A stretch of 53,557 nucleotides of DNA, from contig JAILFH010000015.1 in NCBI GenBank assembly GCA_024697645.1, positions 1-53,557 of the forward strand, in the 5' to 3' direction. The stretch is from Prevotella sp. Its GTDB lineage: Bacteria > Bacteroidota > Bacteroidia > Bacteroidales > Bacteroidaceae. The notes below the pieces were generated by a model. That model had not been told where the DNA came from. It saw nothing but the letters and a program-made list of their open reading frames with translations, and ran no database searches. Both the position numbers and the translations under genes were made by a program. This document shows, in pieces, positions 24,370 through 33,574 of this stretch; the first letter of the stretch is position 1, and the number at the start of each line of letters is the position of its first letter.

Positions 24370-26148
24370 TTATTTGTAATTTCTCGGATATACATAGTCA
24401 GGATGTTCCTTCATGTAGTCATCCAGTTCTTTAGGCACAGCAAGGAGACAGTCGAGACGAATCACACGGTCGTATGACTCATCGGGGGTCAGCGGCTCCT
24501 TCTTTCTACCTACGGCACCCGTGATACGAACATAAGGAGCAGGATTGTCAGGAATATGGGCATAAGCCATGGGGAATGTGTATTCACCCAGACAAACCGT
24601 ATCAATCTTCGAAGAATCGGAGAAGAATACGTGACCAGTTCCACCAAATGTATAAGGAGCGGCTGCAATTGAACCATTCTCACGATTGTAGAAAAGTTGT
24701 GCCGTAAAGGCATTGGGCTTAGACTCTGCTGCCGGATTCGTAATAGTCGGCGGCAGAATCACTGCATAAATGACATATGTCGTAGAGAGCAAGTTCTTCA
24801 AGTACATGTTGACCACAGGGTTGTTTGATGCTGTACTATTCGAAAGTTCCAGATAGGCATCATTGGAAACAGTTCCCTCGATAGCAGGATTCTTGGTTCC
24901 TGCCGAAATGGTAACAATAGAAGAACGACCCGTAGAAACACTACCAATATTAGTTGACAGTTCAGCCTCGTTCTCTAACATCGGATTCCAGAAGAGCCAG
25001 GGATGAACGCGCAGGCTATCGTCGGTGACGAAGATGGCACCATTACTCTTATCTACTCGTGTCGTTCCCTCGAAGAGTGCAGCAGCATCTTCAGAATAGA
25101 GTTTCTGACGAGAAGTAGATGAACGGCGATAGGAAGTCGTCACAAGAGAGTCAACCTGCAGACGCTGGCCTGTAGCCAAAGTGTTAAGGGCTCCGTTGTC
25201 ATAGAGATTGTTATTGAAGAACAATCCGCGGAACAACGAAAGATTCATAACAGAGTCACGAAGATAATCGATATCGTCGATTTCAATCGCAACATCGTTT
25301 GAACTACCTGATGCACCTGCGTTCTCACGATAGGTGAGGCTGGGAATGTAGTTGAAGTAGGGCTTCATTGCATTCTTTGCCTTTTCCCAAGCAGTGTTTG
25401 TGGGAATAACCATCGTATAGTTACTATCCTCACTATTGATGTAGGCGCTGTAAAGGCTGAAACGGCTATTCGACTCATCGAAAACTGAATCGAGATAGGT
25501 AATCTCACCATCTACAACCGGACCCTCAACACTCTTGCTGATGTTGAGAACGCGCTGGTCGAAACTATGGAAATAGTCACTGATAGAATCGATGGCGAAC
25601 TCAGAAGCATCAAGTGATTCATAGATGTTGGCCAGGAACTGAAGCTTGCCAGAAATAGTGTGCATCACACCATTGCTACTTGCCAGATTGGACTGAGCTA
25701 CCGAAACACCATTGATGGTATAGGTACCAGCACTGCCCACAAAAGAATGAACCTTCTCGTTCAGCATGTAGACCTGCTCATCGAGAACACCACTGGCTGC
25801 GTAATTGTTACGAGCAACGTGGTTCTGAACAAATTCCTTCAGCAGTTTCTCGCTGCCTTCCTGGGAAAGGGTTGAATAGTCGAAGGTGTCGTTGAGAGGA
25901 GCCCATACAGTATAGGTCTGGGAAGCCTTCAGCACCTCGTCATAACCTGTCTTACGCAGCAGGTCGGCAAATTGGGAAAGACTGGAATTCGACGAAATGT
26001 TCTCCCAAAGGGTGGCAGAAGCCGACCCTTCAACAGCCGTAGTAGGATCGTAGTGGTCGTCCCAGTCGCTGCAGGAGGTTGTCATGGCGCCCGCTACAAG
26101 GGCTGCCATGACGACCAGTGCATTTTTGAATATCATATTTCTTTTCAT
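24370..26148 (-). CDS. FAS1 (fasciclin) domain lipoprotein, PUL member
   Basis: The protein has 592 residues, a lipobox (MTTSC, Cys26) and two FAS1-like domains at about 40-175 and 180-430. These show the FAS1 pattern of TVWAPLNDTFD in the first strand and HTISGKLQF or similar at the end; the second begins with YFHSFDQRV. The C-terminal third (about 430-590) is beta-rich. In eukaryotes FAS1 domains mediate adhesion; in Bacteroidota PULs they appear as surface lipoproteins next to SusCD and probably help bind the glycan. It lies 20 bases before the second susC and 21 bases after the preceding FAS1 gene, so it is in the same operon. No catalytic motif was seen. Confidence 0.88.
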   Translation of the reverse strand: MKRNMIFKNALVVMAALVAGAMTTSCSDWDDHYDPTTAVEGSASATLWENISSNSSLSQFADLLRKTGYDEVLKASQTYTVWAPLNDTFDYSTLSQEGSEKLLKEFVQNHVARNNYAASGVLDEQVYMLNEKVHSFVGSAGTYTINGVSVAQSNLASSNGVMHTISGKLQFLANIYESLDASEFAIDSISDYFHSFDQRVLNISKSVEGPVVDGEITYLDSVFDESNSRFSLYSAYINSEDSNYTMVIPTNTAWEKAKNAMKPYFNYIPSLTYRENAGASGSSNDVAIEIDDIDYLRDSVMNLSLFRGLFFNNNLYDNGALNTLATGQRLQVDSLVTTSYRRSSTSRQKLYSEDAAALFEGTTRVDKSNGAIFVTDDSLRVHPWLFWNPMLENEAELSTNIGSVSTGRSSIVTISAGTKNPAIEGTVSNDAYLELSNSTASNNPVVNMYLKNLLSTTYVIYAVILPPTITNPAAESKPNAFTAQLFYNRENGSIAAAPYTFGGTGHVFFSDSSKIDTVCLGEYTFPMAYAHIPDNPAPYVRITGAVGRKKEPLTPDESYDRVIRLDCLLAVPKELDDYMKEHPDYVYPRNYK

Positions 26149-26169
26149 ATTCGTATGCTATCTTAGAAA

Positions 26170-28257
26170 TTAATACATATCCTCAACATACTGAGTATTG
26201 TTGTAGACATTCTCTGGGCAAAGTTCGATGTAGTCAAGGTGGAACTGTGCTGTAGCAAGGTTCGGCAACACCGTCTTGAAACGCAACCAGTAATCACCCT
26301 GTTCGAACTGCTGCTTGGTAATAATGCGGCGAAGGTCCTGGGCATTGGCACGAGCCAAGGTTGAACCACCTTTACCAACAGTATAATAGAGAGGACCACG
26401 CATCCAACCAAGGTTGTGCATATCAGCATCAGAAGCAACGCCCATGTCCTCGGTGCTGGTGTAAGGCAGCCAACCCGTAACAACGTCGGGTGAATAGACC
26501 GTTACACCACCTGAACTGGATGACTCATTGCTAGGTACATGACGCATGTCGAGAGGGATATCAAGAGCCTTCATGCTCGTAAGGGCTGAAGTACGTCCAA
26601 GATAGAACTGAAGCATGCCTCGGTTACCATTAGCGGTATAACCCATGCGAAGTTCGTATGTTCCATCGGGAACTGGCGGCAGACGGAATGCAAAGTCGTA
26701 GAGACCCATACAGTTGAACTCGTCGCCCTGATAGTTACTCCAACCATTGCTCTGACCCGGCAGATAATACAAACGTGTGATTTCACCGTTGTAGATCACC
26801 AGATTATCAAAGAATCCGTTAGGAATACGGATGTAGTTTCCACCAAGAGCACCATCGGTACCAGTCTTTCCGCCATTGAGTGCATTAACCTCTGCATCAG
26901 AAATCATACGGAAATTGTTGGACATCATCTCACCGAAGAGAGCAGTGTCGTCGAAGCGAAGACGCTCATTCAGAACACCACGCGGAACATTCACGTCGTA
27001 GACGAGGATGTCGCTAATAGGATGCAGGTAACCATTCATGGCCTGAATATTATTACCGAGAACCTCGATACCTTCAAGCATGACAGTAGACATATTTGCA
27101 GATCCCATCTCGGCAACTCGGTCGGTGAGCGTGCTGTTTGTAACCCAGCGGTTGATGAGTCGCTTACCTGTGACACGTGTAACCTTCAGCAAGGTGTAGG
27201 GAAGCATTGTCTCGTAATATTCATAGAGGTTGACTTTAGAAACCTCATTGAATGTACGAACAAGTTTATCGAATGGAACCTTTGCCTTGATGATGTGATA
27301 GCGAACGAACATATTCAGCGCATTGCAAGGATTGGTATAATCGGTACCCGTGCTAATGGTCTTGCCATTATTACGATAATAGTCGTACCAACCTGAACCA
27401 GCATCTGCTGAATGTGCATAGACTTCGTTAGCATAGTCAGCCAAGTCATCCAGAGAAGTGATGCCCTTGGCAGCCAAGGCTTCGTCGGTTTCAGCAAAGA
27501 TTGTGTAACCCAGGACACACTCTTCAGGAACATAGAAGTTATAGGACTTCGTTACCTCCTCAAAGTTGGTTCGCTTCTGGTCGATGAGCGAGTCGCCAAG
27601 ACCCGTCAGTTTCAATGCCTGAGAGAACACACCGAAGATGTCGGGGTGCTGCTCCATTTCACCGGCTACCAGAAGGTTAGAACGAGTGATTACGGTACTC
27701 ACCTCATGGAGAATACCATTCTCAAGTTCATTGTCCATGCTGGTGATGGCTGCTGAACGGTTGATTAGGATTGCTCCGGAAACGGAGTCAATAGATGTTG
27801 TCAGTTCACGGCCAAGCATGGTAGAAATGACGCTTCCCTGCATGTCAACTCCCAGCCAAGGTGTAGCCGAAAGGTGGAACAAGGCAATATCGCGGCAAAG
27901 CGAGTCAGTAAGGCCTTCAAGACCCTGACCGGTCATACCATTGTGAGGCAGATCAACATTTGTCTCATCGTTGTAGAGGCTGTCAACATAATGGGCGACG
28001 GCCTCATTGTTTGGCGCGAAACATGTGTACTGACCATAAGCAGATAGAATCTTGTCATAGCCAATACGCGTCAGTATGTAGTTGAAACTACTAAACTGAT
28101 CCTCTCGGTTCATGAGATAGTCTTCGATGGTCTCACCAGTGAAGGTATATAGATTCGATTCGTCGATATCCTCCTTACAACTTGTAAGAACCGTCGCAGA
28201 TGCCAGCATAACCGTCAGGAGCACTAACGCATGATGATAAAAACGATTTCTTTTCAT
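26170..28257 (-). CDS. FAS1 domain lipoprotein with beta-sandwich C-terminus
   Basis: The start is ATG 28257 (MKRNRFYHHALVLLTVMLAS, lipobox LTSC, Cys27); a longer frame upstream would add 20 residues without a signal. Of 695 residues, about 35-210 and about 215-450 are FAS1-like (YTCFAPNNEAVAHYV in the first; ending GYLHPISDILVYD). The C-terminal part, about 455-690, is rich in Gly, Tyr and Trp with PVPDGTYELRMGYTANGNRG and FHLDYIEL, resembling a galactose-binding-like beta sandwich; so the protein may bind carbohydrate. It follows a SusD gene by 74 bases and precedes another FAS1 gene by 21 bases. The operon context suggests a surface glycan-binding role. Confidence 0.87.
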   Translation of the reverse strand: MKRNRFYHHALVLLTVMLASATVLTSCKEDIDESNLYTFTGETIEDYLMNREDQFSSFNYILTRIGYDKILSAYGQYTCFAPNNEAVAHYVDSLYNDETNVDLPHNGMTGQGLEGLTDSLCRDIALFHLSATPWLGVDMQGSVISTMLGRELTTSIDSVSGAILINRSAAITSMDNELENGILHEVSTVITRSNLLVAGEMEQHPDIFGVFSQALKLTGLGDSLIDQKRTNFEEVTKSYNFYVPEECVLGYTIFAETDEALAAKGITSLDDLADYANEVYAHSADAGSGWYDYYRNNGKTISTGTDYTNPCNALNMFVRYHIIKAKVPFDKLVRTFNEVSKVNLYEYYETMLPYTLLKVTRVTGKRLINRWVTNSTLTDRVAEMGSANMSTVMLEGIEVLGNNIQAMNGYLHPISDILVYDVNVPRGVLNERLRFDDTALFGEMMSNNFRMISDAEVNALNGGKTGTDGALGGNYIRIPNGFFDNLVIYNGEITRLYYLPGQSNGWSNYQGDEFNCMGLYDFAFRLPPVPDGTYELRMGYTANGNRGMLQFYLGRTSALTSMKALDIPLDMRHVPSNESSSSGGVTVYSPDVVTGWLPYTSTEDMGVASDADMHNLGWMRGPLYYTVGKGGSTLARANAQDLRRIITKQQFEQGDYWLRFKTVLPNLATAQFHLDYIELCPENVYNNTQYVEDMY

Positions 28258-28331
28258 ATATGTAATTTTTTGTTTTTTATACATATCATTGACGTTCTGA
28301 GAAAAAATCTCTTTCACGTATTGTCTGATGA

Positions 28332-30119
28332 CTAATTCTTAGATGTCGATTTTTCTAACTGGAATACAGGATTTTGCTTTAGCAGGTTATTAACCAGCGT
28401 CTCGCTATACTGTATAGGCCAGTAGAGATACGGTTCACTCTTCATCTTATACGAAACAGCATCGCCGCCATTGACATACTTTCTGACAATCAGTTGAAGC
28501 ATCGGCGAATAGAGTGTCGGCCAATCAGTAGCATCAGCCAACTTCTTGTTGACATCTACGCCTTCCATGTGACGATAGCAGAAACGAACGAGGTCGAACC
28601 AGCGCTTGCCTTCGAAGCAAAGTTCACGCTCACGCTCGGCAAGAACCAGAAGTTCCATAGCCTCCTTGCCCTTGAAATTCTCAATGAGCAGCGTATCGGT
28701 TGCTGTTTCCTTCATGGCACGCTTGTTCACTTTCTGAACCAGATTGAAGGCTTCGTCAAGAACAACATGGTCGCTGTCAGAAGCAGCAGTCTGAACCAGA
28801 GCCTCTGCCTTCATCAGCATCACGTCAGTGAGACGATAGACAATCCAGTTCTGGCTGAAGCCGTTATAATTACGACGAGTAGCAGGTTCGCCACGAGTGA
28901 ATCCCGTAGGATCGTTACCCGTTGAACTTCCCTCACCGTTTACAACACCTGAGGTTGCGATGAACTTACGAATTGACAACTCTGTTGCCTCCTCATTGTT
29001 CACACCATAGACAAACTGCCAGTAGCGATAGTCATTCTTCGAATGGTAGATCTTACGACCCTGTAGGGTGTTGGCTGCTTCATCGGGGAAGTTAAACACC
29101 TGAGAGGCCATGATCATACTATTCGAGTGCTGATGGTCATTGTCGCCTTCGCGGTTGTAATAGTTCAGCAGTGCTGTGTTCGACTGAGAAGATCCATCGT
29201 ACTGCCACTCCAGGATACTCTCATCCTGGTTGCCAAATATCGTACTGAAGATGTTGTACATCGAATTGAGGTCTGCCAGATGATACTTATCCTCCTGAGA
29301 ACCACCGATACGGTCGACATGAGTTGTGCGATAATACTCATCCTTCGAGTCAATCAGTTTGTCTGCGTATTCAATGCACTTGTCGTAATAAGCACGGTTT
29401 TTGGTCATTGAAGCACGCCAGAGATAGATGTCGGCCATCAAGGCATAGACAGCGTCGCGGGTCATATAGCCCTTATTGCGCCAGTTGTTCAAGCCATAGG
29501 CGCCAGACTTCATGATGTAGCGCTCAGCCTCCTCAAGGTCGTTGATGCAATACTGCAGAACGCTGTCAGGAGCAACCTGGGGAACAACAAACACCTGGTC
29601 GTCGTCCTCATAAGACTGAGTTGTATAAGGTACATCGCGGAAAGCGCGTACGAGATAGAAGTAGCAAAGGCTACGCAGAGCAAGCATCTGTGCGCGAATT
29701 TCATCATAGTCACCCTGTGTGAACTTCGGATCAAGTTCCATCACGTCGGGAGCATGGTTCAGCACGATATTGCAACGATTGATTACGCTATAGAAATTTC
29801 CCCAAGATGTATAGGAAATTGTGGGCAGCAGGTTCACTGCACTGATATTCTCAAGCGCTGTGCTACTATAGTCTGAGTACTTCACCAACTCATCTGAACG
29901 GTAAGCACCCCAAAGAATGGCACGCTCCTGGCAACCATAACTCAGCATCTGCGTATAGGCACCAGTCACCATTCCTTCAACATCTTCCTTCGTCTTCCAG
30001 AAATCCTCTCCAACAGTCTTATCTGTCGGATAAATAGTCAGGAAGTCACTGCAAGAACAGAAAACTGCCAGAACAATTGCCGACATGGCAGTTATTTTGA
30101 ATATATTCTTGATTTTCAT
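28332..30119 (-). CDS. SusD/RagB family outer-membrane glycan-binding lipoprotein
   Basis: The protein has 595 residues with a lipobox (FCSC, Cys23). The start of the mature part, DFLTIYPTDKTVGEDFW, is typical of SusD, as are the helical segment with RAQMLALRSLCYFYLVRAFRDVP (about 140-163) and the C-terminal ERERELCFEGKRWFDLVRF. It would bind glycan at the surface and close the SusC barrel. It starts 15 bases after the stop of the 1139-residue SusC and is followed by a FAS1 gene after 74 bases. It is not closely similar to the other SusD of this locus, which suggests two separate transport pairs instead of a recent duplication. Confidence 0.95.
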   Translation of the reverse strand: MKIKNIFKITAMSAIVLAVFCSCSDFLTIYPTDKTVGEDFWKTKEDVEGMVTGAYTQMLSYGCQERAILWGAYRSDELVKYSDYSSTALENISAVNLLPTISYTSWGNFYSVINRCNIVLNHAPDVMELDPKFTQGDYDEIRAQMLALRSLCYFYLVRAFRDVPYTTQSYEDDDQVFVVPQVAPDSVLQYCINDLEEAERYIMKSGAYGLNNWRNKGYMTRDAVYALMADIYLWRASMTKNRAYYDKCIEYADKLIDSKDEYYRTTHVDRIGGSQEDKYHLADLNSMYNIFSTIFGNQDESILEWQYDGSSQSNTALLNYYNREGDNDHQHSNSMIMASQVFNFPDEAANTLQGRKIYHSKNDYRYWQFVYGVNNEEATELSIRKFIATSGVVNGEGSSTGNDPTGFTRGEPATRRNYNGFSQNWIVYRLTDVMLMKAEALVQTAASDSDHVVLDEAFNLVQKVNKRAMKETATDTLLIENFKGKEAMELLVLAERERELCFEGKRWFDLVRFCYRHMEGVDVNKKLADATDWPTLYSPMLQLIVRKYVNGGDAVSYKMKSEPYLYWPIQYSETLVNNLLKQNPVFQLEKSTSKN

Positions 30120-30134
30120 AACTGATATCTTCTT

Positions 30135-33100
30135 TTAGAATCCGACATTAATATTAAGTGTTACCGACTTGCTTCGTGGAGTCTGCGAGTTATCGTATGC
30201 GATACCCCATGCACCAGCAGAGTGTTCAGGATCGGTTCCGCTATACTTACTGAATACAAGCAGGTTCTGTCCAGACAGGCTAAGTTGCAAACGATTGAGA
30301 CCGATGGCCTTCAACTGCTTCTTGTTGAAGTTGTAAGCCAACTGGATATAACTCATTCTGACGAATGAAGCATCTTCTACGTAGCGGTCACTACCGAGCC
30401 AGTTGTAACCTGTATTATAGAGTGCGCGAGGAATTGAGGTCACGTCGCCATTCTTACGCCAGCGCCAGTTAACGGCAGTGCTCTGGTTGTAAGCGTTGTA
30501 CATTTCCTCCAGTCCCATGCGAGCAGTGTTCACGATCTTAATGCTACCACGATAGGTGAAACTGGTCTTCAGAGCCCAGTCGCCATATCTGAAGTTAATA
30601 CCGAAACCACCGCTGTACTTCGGGTTCGAGTTACCAAGATATACAATATCAAGTGAGTTGATCTGACCATCGTGGTTGATATCCTCATAGATAGCATCAC
30701 CACCCTGGAACTTATAGGTCGAAGTTCCGTCAGCATAGTTGTAAACCTGCTGGATGGGGTTACCACGTGAATCCATCAGCACGTGTCCCTCGTTGTCGAT
30801 TGCGACAGGAGCAGTCTTTCCACTGGCGAGGAAGTCGTTGATGTAATCGCGGAACTCGTCGCTGGTCCAACCGTGGCTGGCCTTCTGATTGAGCAGATAG
30901 TCGTATGAATACTGGTAAACGCCCTTATAGCGCAGTCCGTAGATAGAACCCAGCGGGTTACCTGTCTGAATGCGGTTCAGATAGGTTCCACGTGCAGAAG
31001 CATCCCACTCAGAGTTGATAGACTCAAGCACGCTCTCGTCCATCTTCACGATTTCGTTGAAGTTCTGGCAGACGTTGAAGTTTGCACTAACCTCAAACTT
31101 ACCAATCTTCAGGAAGCGGTTGGCATTGACGTTCAACTCCCAACCCTTGTTGGTCATCTCACCGACATTCGTCCAAGACAGCGAACTGAAACCTGAAGAA
31201 GAAGGAATACGTACGCCTGACATCAGCAGGTCCTTAGTACGCTTGTAGTAGTAGTTGAAGTCACCAGTGATCAAGTCAAGGAAGAAACCGAAGTCACCAC
31301 CAATGTTGTACTGCGATGTGCGCTCCCACTTCAGGCGGTTCAACTGCAGACCTTCCAGATAGATGACTGCATCGATATCAGTACTTCTACCGTATGTGCC
31401 GCTTGGATTGTAGCGAGCATACTGCAGATACTCTGAACCCGGCTGACGACCTACAATACCCCAAGAAGGACGGAACGACAGCATGGAGAGCCAAGACTCT
31501 GACCACTTCATGAACGGTTCGTCGCTGATATTCCAACGAGCGGAAACACCAGGGAAGTAACCCCACTTCTTGTCGCCACCGAACTTGGTTGTACCGTCGG
31601 CACGAATCGAGAAGTCGAAAGCGTAGCGAGACTTGTAAGAGAAGTGACCCTGATAGATTCCTGACATTGAACGCCATTCACCATTGCTGGTTCCCAGTGA
31701 AGAGTGGTTGGCATCAACGTTCGGAGAATCGGTAGGATTGTTATTTGAAGCCGTTGTCTGGCTATTGTTGGTACCAGTGGTCATCTCCCAGCGTCCAAGC
31801 ATAGTCAGATAAAGATCCTTGTTGTTGAAATGCGGCGTCAACGTCAGCGTATGACGAGTTGTAAACGCCAACTGGTTGTAGTCGTACATTTCGCTGTAGT
31901 TATAGTTTCCGTCGGTCCATCCGTTTGTGGTCAGAGATCCGGGGAAGAACTTCGGCTGACTCTCTGAGAAGATATCCATGTAGACCAGACCGGTATAGTC
32001 GAGACGCGTAGCATCATCGTCCTTACCAAGGAGATAATAGTCGAGACGGAACTCAGGAGAGATACGATAGGTCTTATCGTCGCGCCAAGCAAGATTAGCA
32101 ATGGCGACGGGGTTACCGAGATTTCTGATGGCTGCCAACTGGCTTGAAGATGTTCCAGGAATGTAGGAACCAGCCTCATTGGCGCTCGAGAAACCTGCAC
32201 CTGACCACTGAGCGTCGGTCGGGTTCGGCAACATGATATAGAATTCGTTTGTATTTGCACCAGTCACATAGTCTCTACGATAGACACTCATGTTAGGAGC
32301 CATCTTCTGGGCACGGCCCAGGATGTTGTCGTCGTAGTTCTTATGGTTGTTGGTATAAGTCAGCGGGAAGGTTGTGCGGAAGGTGATACGGTCACTGACG
32401 AAGTAGTCGAGGGCGAGTTTCGTGGTGAAACGGTCCAGGGTCTGCTTGATGATAGTACCCTTCTGGCGGTCGTAACCGGCTGAAATACGGAAGTTGGCCT
32501 TCTCACCACCACCAGCGATGGTCAGATAGTGATACTGGCTCCAGCCTACTTGCTTCACTTCCTTCACCCAGTCGGTGTTGTTGTTCCAGTTCTGATATTC
32601 AGCCCAACTGCTGTTGTAGTTGATTTCGTTGATGTTCGTCGTAGCGGTTGCACTCTGAGCAGGATTGTAATACATCTCCTTCAGCATCATCGTGTAGTCG
32701 TCACCATTCAGCAGGTTGTAGCCAGCGGGCTGCCAGTTAGCCTGAACACGAAGTGAATAGTCGACACGAGTCTTACCACGCGAACCACGCTTTGTCGTAA
32801 TCGAGATAACACCGTTAGCACCGCGCGAACCCCAGATAGCGGTTGCGGCAGCGTCCTTCAGTACGTCGATCTTGTCGATATCCGAGGGGTTCACCGAAAG
32901 CAGCGAAGCATAGGTTTCTTCGTTAGCCGAGGTGAAGTCGAAGTTCTGGTCAGGATTGTCGAAGATGTTTCCGTCGACAACGATCAGCGGTTCAGCAGAT
33001 CCATTGATAGAGGTTACACCACGCAGACGCATTGAAGTACCAGAACCCAGGTTACCAGAGTTTGCCACGATATCCAGACCAGCAATCTTACCTTGCAGGG

Positions 33101-33554
33101 CCTCATCGGCAGAGGTGAACGACAGACCCTCTACTTCACTCATGTTGAACGTCTGCTTGGCTGCAGACACCTCATTCTCAGGAATGACCAGACCACCTTG
33201 GCGGAACTTGGCCTTAGCCTTGACGACAACTTCCTTCAGGGTGTTCTCGTCTTCCATCATAATATCAAAGACAGTGCGGTCGCCAATGGGAAGCACCACC
33301 TTTTTATATCCGATATAGGAAATCTGAAGTTTATTCTTCGTATTTACGATTTCCATCGAGAAGTTACCATTGATATCGGTCTGCGAATAAGACACGTTAC
33401 GGTTGTTGGCGTCGATCTCGACCACGTTACACATCATGACGGGACCGTCAGAGGCGTTCACCGTTCCTGAGATACGTGTTCCTTGCGCCATAGCCGCCGA
33501 TGTAATCAGGCTGCAGATCGCCAGTAACAAATATTTTATATTGCTTGTTTTCAT
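30135..33554 (-). CDS. SusC/RagA family TonB-dependent outer-membrane transporter
   Basis: The protein has 1139 residues: signal peptide 1-23 (ending AMA), carboxypeptidase-regulatory-like domain about 25-105 (ISGTVNASDGPVMMCNV), plug about 110-260 with the SusC hallmark VLKDAAATAIWGSRGANGVI, and a beta barrel ending in LNINVGF with a terminal Phe. It imports oligosaccharides. It lies 20 bases after the large FAS1 gene and 15 bases before its SusD partner, so it is the first transporter of the operon. Confidence 0.95.
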   Translation of the reverse strand: MKTSNIKYLLLAICSLITSAAMAQGTRISGTVNASDGPVMMCNVVEIDANNRNVSYSQTDINGNFSMEIVNTKNKLQISYIGYKKVVLPIGDRTVFDIMMEDENTLKEVVVKAKAKFRQGGLVIPENEVSAAKQTFNMSEVEGLSFTSADEALQGKIAGLDIVANSGNLGSGTSMRLRGVTSINGSAEPLIVVDGNIFDNPDQNFDFTSANEETYASLLSVNPSDIDKIDVLKDAAATAIWGSRGANGVISITTKRGSRGKTRVDYSLRVQANWQPAGYNLLNGDDYTMMLKEMYYNPAQSATATTNINEINYNSSWAEYQNWNNNTDWVKEVKQVGWSQYHYLTIAGGGEKANFRISAGYDRQKGTIIKQTLDRFTTKLALDYFVSDRITFRTTFPLTYTNNHKNYDDNILGRAQKMAPNMSVYRRDYVTGANTNEFYIMLPNPTDAQWSGAGFSSANEAGSYIPGTSSSQLAAIRNLGNPVAIANLAWRDDKTYRISPEFRLDYYLLGKDDDATRLDYTGLVYMDIFSESQPKFFPGSLTTNGWTDGNYNYSEMYDYNQLAFTTRHTLTLTPHFNNKDLYLTMLGRWEMTTGTNNSQTTASNNNPTDSPNVDANHSSLGTSNGEWRSMSGIYQGHFSYKSRYAFDFSIRADGTTKFGGDKKWGYFPGVSARWNISDEPFMKWSESWLSMLSFRPSWGIVGRQPGSEYLQYARYNPSGTYGRSTDIDAVIYLEGLQLNRLKWERTSQYNIGGDFGFFLDLITGDFNYYYKRTKDLLMSGVRIPSSSGFSSLSWTNVGEMTNKGWELNVNANRFLKIGKFEVSANFNVCQNFNEIVKMDESVLESINSEWDASARGTYLNRIQTGNPLGSIYGLRYKGVYQYSYDYLLNQKASHGWTSDEFRDYINDFLASGKTAPVAIDNEGHVLMDSRGNPIQQVYNYADGTSTYKFQGGDAIYEDINHDGQINSLDIVYLGNSNPKYSGGFGINFRYGDWALKTSFTYRGSIKIVNTARMGLEEMYNAYNQSTAVNWRWRKNGDVTSIPRALYNTGYNWLGSDRYVEDASFVRMSYIQLAYNFNKKQLKAIGLNRLQLSLSGQNLLVFSKYSGTDPEHSAGAWGIAYDNSQTPRSKSVTLNINVGF

Positions 33555-33574
33555 ATTCCAGAATTGTGTTTAGT